A stretch of 15,044 nucleotides of DNA from DAISWO01 sp036826295 (GTDB lineage Bacteria > Patescibacteriota > Saccharimonadia > Saccharimonadales > JAGQNJ01). Positions within the stretch are counted from its first letter, which is position 1, and every line of letters starts with the position of its first letter. Made by a program: the position numbers and the translations under genes. The DNA is taken from the NCBI GenBank assembly GCA_036826295.1, contig DAISWO010000008.1, positions 1 through 15,044 on the forward strand, read 5' to 3'. Below are positions 12,153 to 15,044 of this stretch, piece after piece. A model generated the notes under the pieces. It worked only from the letters and a program-made list of their open reading frames with translations, had not been told where the DNA came from and searched no databases.

Positions 12153-14891
12153 ATGGGTTTCAAAAGGGGAAAGAAGACTACTGTTAGTAATGACAATACT
12201 TATATTGATCATGCAACTCATGCCAAAAAAACCAAGAAGCTAAAGATACTAATAGTTATTCTCGTAGCGTTAGTGGTTGCACTAATGCTAGGATTATATT
12301 TCTCGCAAGCCAGCAATAAACAATCTAGCGAAGATACTAACAAGGCCTTGCAAGAAGTGCTTAATGTTCAGCCCCAGAGCTCTTATGATGTGACGGTAAA
12401 TTCGACCCTTGGATTTTCTACCACCTACAATAAAAAAATCTTTGAAGGCCAAGGCTGGATAATCGCTGAAGATAAAAAGTTAGATTTTGTAACAGGTGAA
12501 GACTTATGGAATAAAAAAGATAAATACAGCCCACTATTTTTGAACTTCATAGAACCAGAAACACAAACAGCCAATGCTTTAGCTGACGATTTTGATGTGC
12601 GTAGTACTAATATGTACGTAAGTTCGAGTACAGTGAAGGATTTCTTTGCTAAAAGGAAGGCAGAGTTTGGCGATTCGTTGTCAGAAATAGAGCTTGCGAC
12701 TAAGTTTTTTGCCCCAAAGTCGACCGACAAAATTAGTTATAAAAAATCATCAACCAAACAAGTGAAAATCGGTGAGACAGAATATACAAAGATTGTCTAC
12801 AAAGCCTCCAAACAATATAGCTACCAGAAAAGTGAACCCGTCGGATCGCCTGATGGAGGGCAAGTCAACTATGTGACAATTCAAAATGGTCGGCCTTACG
12901 TCATAAAACTTACCTACTATGAGTTTACTTCAAGCCAAACTCTCGCATTATTTGAAAAAGTAATCGCGGATACTAAGTACAGCAAGCCTGATCCTGAAGC
13001 CGGTGTACTCGGCGCTAGGACTTCAATATTCAGCGCATTCAATATCATCCCATTTTCGGGCTTTGGCGCGACGACAGCCGGTGACGACCCTGTTGATGAT
13101 AGCGTGAATGTACCAGACGAACTATCAGGAGCAACTGCCCTAGAGGTTGTGGCAAAGAATCAACCATCGGTGGTAAGAGTTGGAGCTGTTGATTGCAAGG
13201 ACTTTCAACTGCTATTAGCTGGAGGTAAGGTTGGCCTAAGTGTTAAGGACGCGTGTTCTGCATCGGTAGGCACCGGAACGATTGTTTCCGAAGATGGTTA
13301 TATTAGTACGAACGGACATGTCGTAAAGCATGGTTTTGTACCAGCCTTACAACAATATCTGGCCATTAATGTACAAGCCAAAAATACAAAGCCTTTCCAG
13401 CAATATCTACAGTACCTAGTAGATTCTAAGATAATATCTGCCACCGGGCTTAATACCCTTATTAAAGGAGTTCAGGCAGGCGACGAAGAGGCAATATATA
13501 CGATTTTAGATTTGGCATACCAAATCCCAAAGAAGAACCTGAAGGTTACCAAAGAGAATACCAAACTAGCTATTCAATTATCTGATGAGCCTATAAAACT
13601 CAAGGATTTAAAAACCGCTTCCGAATTTGTGTACAGCGATAAAGTCGTTAGCGCCGAGCTTACAGACTTTGACTTCGATCAATATTCGCCCGATCAAGGT
13701 GAAACAGATATTACTAAATCAAAAACCTCAGACGTAGCGCTGTTAAAAATGGAAGGCGCGTCTTTCCCTGTAGCCTCGATTGGTTCGATCAGTTCAGTAA
13801 AACCTGGCGATGTAGCCACTTCCATTGGTTTTCCTGGATTTGTTGATGGGGGGCTGGAGACTAAAGAAGCGAGGACTATCCCTTCGGCGACTCAAGGGCT
13901 AGTTGAGCAAATCGTTCAAGAATCGACCAAGTCAACTCGCCTACTCGGTGTAACGACTATACCTACAGCTCAAGGCAATAGTGGCGGGCCGGTTTTTGAT
14001 GTAAATGCTCAGGTAGTTGGTATAACGACTTATGCTTCAGGTAAAGGTGATCCAGAGGCGGGTATATCAAAATTTGCTGGTACTGGTGTTATGCGGGACG
14101 TCGCTGATTTTACGGCGCTAGTAACTAAAAATAAAGTTACCCTTGATACCGAAAGCGAAGTTGATGGGGTTTGGGATAAAGCAATTACAGAATTTAGCAG
14201 TGGACATTACTCTCAATCAAAGGAACTGTTTAGCCAAACTCTAGAAAAATATCCAGCTAACTATTTAGCGAAAAGTTTCATTTCAGTTGCTGACGCAAAA
14301 ATTGCTAGCGGTGAGGATAAGAGTGATTCTAGCCCGATAAAAGTAATAACTAACGAAAAATTATTTAGTGTGTCTAATCCAGTTAGCTTAGCAATAGTTT
14401 TGTCGATAGTTATTCTGCTAATCTTAATACTGGTAACAATCGTTGTCATGATATTACATCGTAAAAAAGGTAAACAATTACAGCAAACAACCACGCCAAG
14501 TTCAGACCCGAATATTCCAGCCCAGCCTGTAGCCCAGCCAGCACCAGTATCACCGAGTCCTGCTCAATCAGCTGACTTTCAACCCCAGCAACAAAATCTC
14601 GTAAATAGTGCAGTCGAATCCGACAATACTAACGCACCAATAAATAGCCCTGCACCTCCACCGCTCGTCCCTCAAGAATTACCTACAATCAATAATCCAC
14701 AAGTATATTTACCGACACCAAGTATCATGCCTAACCCTAATCCGGCTATAGTCCAACCATCAGTAAACCCGACTGCTATGCAACCTCGTCCAGTTGTCCC
14801 CCAACCAATAAGTGACATCACACCTCCAGTTAGCGCGCAAAATCCTCAAATAAGCCCAACAATAGAAATAAAACTGGATCACGATCAATAA
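12153..14891 (+). CDS. HtrA/DegP-like S1C serine protease, double membrane anchor, Pro/Gln-rich tail
   Basis: 912 residues. Layout: basic cytoplasmic start (1-29); membrane helix (30-50); an outer domain of about 200 residues (80-275) of unknown type; linker; trypsin-like protease (about 325-655); a short helical repeat region resembling a single TPR (about 672-718); second membrane helix (742-768) followed by Arg/Lys; and a 140-residue Pro/Gln/Asn-rich cytoplasmic tail. The catalytic triad is His389 (STNGHVV), Asp527 (SDVALLK) and Ser610 (AQGNSGGP). About 100 residues more than usual separate His and Asp, with an extra mostly helical insert (395-515). Cys348 and Cys368 may form a disulfide. 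No PDZ domain, normal in HtrA, is evident. It probably degrades or processes proteins at the cell surface while both ends sit in the cytoplasm. It is divergent from the 346-residue protein with a similar tail. Protease assignment is firm; substrates are unknown. Confidence 0.88.
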   Translation: MGFKRGKKTTVSNDNTYIDHATHAKKTKKLKILIVILVALVVALMLGLYFSQASNKQSSEDTNKALQEVLNVQPQSSYDVTVNSTLGFSTTYNKKIFEGQGWIIAEDKKLDFVTGEDLWNKKDKYSPLFLNFIEPETQTANALADDFDVRSTNMYVSSSTVKDFFAKRKAEFGDSLSEIELATKFFAPKSTDKISYKKSSTKQVKIGETEYTKIVYKASKQYSYQKSEPVGSPDGGQVNYVTIQNGRPYVIKLTYYEFTSSQTLALFEKVIADTKYSKPDPEAGVLGARTSIFSAFNIIPFSGFGATTAGDDPVDDSVNVPDELSGATALEVVAKNQPSVVRVGAVDCKDFQLLLAGGKVGLSVKDACSASVGTGTIVSEDGYISTNGHVVKHGFVPALQQYLAINVQAKNTKPFQQYLQYLVDSKIISATGLNTLIKGVQAGDEEAIYTILDLAYQIPKKNLKVTKENTKLAIQLSDEPIKLKDLKTASEFVYSDKVVSAELTDFDFDQYSPDQGETDITKSKTSDVALLKMEGASFPVASIGSISSVKPGDVATSIGFPGFVDGGLETKEARTIPSATQGLVEQIVQESTKSTRLLGVTTIPTAQGNSGGPVFDVNAQVVGITTYASGKGDPEAGISKFAGTGVMRDVADFTALVTKNKVTLDTESEVDGVWDKAITEFSSGHYSQSKELFSQTLEKYPANYLAKSFISVADAKIASGEDKSDSSPIKVITNEKLFSVSNPVSLAIVLSIVILLILILVTIVVMILHRKKGKQLQQTTTPSSDPNIPAQPVAQPAPVSPSPAQSADFQPQQQNLVNSAVESDNTNAPINSPAPPPLVPQELPTINNPQVYLPTPSIMPNPNPAIVQPSVNPTAMQPRPVVPQPISDITPPVSAQNPQISPTIEIKLDHDQ

Positions 14892-14910
14892 TCCGAAGCT
14901 TAAGAATAAC

Positions 14911-14919
14911 TTATCCACA
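14911..14919 (+). promoter_or_regulatory. Second perfect DnaA-box 9-mer
   Basis: TTATCCACA again, 19 bp after the protease stop codon, in an A/T-rich intergenic region (14892-15015) that otherwise holds only the likely promoter of the next gene. Confidence 0.45.
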
Positions 14920-15015
14920 GCTTTTAGTTGCGCATATGCTTATTTTAGAGTATTAGTATTAGGTATCTATCAATTATAAAAAACCAAAATTATAAAAATA
15001 AACAGGAAAATACAT

Positions 15016-15044
15016 ATGAAATCACTTAAGAGACTGAAGAAGTT
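15016..15044 (+). CDS. Start of a further gene, cut by the window end
   Basis: ATG at 15016 opens a frame beginning MKSLKRLKK, with AGGA 8 nt upstream as a ribosome-binding site. Nine codons are visible; the basic start suits a signal peptide or a membrane protein but no function can be given. Confidence 0.5.

Noticed and set aside
1..15044. CRISPR array, IS element or defence operon
   Set aside because: No regularly spaced short repeats with unique spacers, no transposase and no known defence gene; the only regular repeat is inside the beta-helix gene.

Overview
The window looks like a piece of a Candidate Phyla Radiation (Patescibacteria) genome, most likely Saccharibacteria-like. The evidence is a giant CSLREA/beta-helix surface protein, a type IV pilin-like protein, an FtsB/DivIC-type division protein, a signal peptidase I carrying a large extra domain, a DUF2207 protein, and several single-gene transcription units with very short leaders. 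No taxonomic marker is present, so the lineage is an inference. UGA appears to be a stop and UGG the tryptophan codon, as in the standard code.

Layout. 1-5346 (+) is the 3' part of a very large cell-surface protein with two CSLREA/beta-helix modules and a C-terminal membrane anchor. It converges on a pilin-like gene (5394-6035, -). 6036-7381 is mostly RNA-coding and is the most unusual part. It holds a CAU-anticodon tRNA on the minus strand (6495-7178) split in the anticodon loop by a 608-nt group I intron (6538-7145). The conserved core elements (P, Q, R, S, P3-P9) can be read directly. An HNH homing-type endonuclease (6776-7216, +) lies antisense to the intron and runs through the whole 5' tRNA exon into the upstream flank. 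Downstream of the tRNA on the minus strand are a terminator, a broken copy of the tRNA 3' end, a second terminator and a 200-nt stretch of five hairpins closed by an 11-bp long-range inverted repeat. In every helix here whose two arms are imperfectly complementary, the minus-strand RNA gives a G.U pair where the plus strand would give A-C, so the RNA probably comes from the minus strand.

7382-14891 is a set of envelope genes, mostly alternating in strand. In order they are an FtsB/DivIC-like protein (+), the signal peptidase I fusion (-), a DUF2207 protein interrupted by a 100-N scaffold gap (+), a protein with a proline/glutamine-rich cytoplasmic tail and an outer domain (-), and an HtrA-like membrane-tethered serine protease with a proline/glutamine-rich cytoplasmic tail (+). 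A further gene starts at 15016.

How they may work together (inference): nearly every protein-coding gene acts in or outside the cytoplasmic membrane, namely surface adhesion or attachment, pilus, preprotein cleavage, envelope proteolysis and division. Perfect DnaA-box 9-mers occur in two intergenic regions. Several genes have a -10 box 6-12 bp from the ATG, suggesting leaderless or near-leaderless mRNAs.
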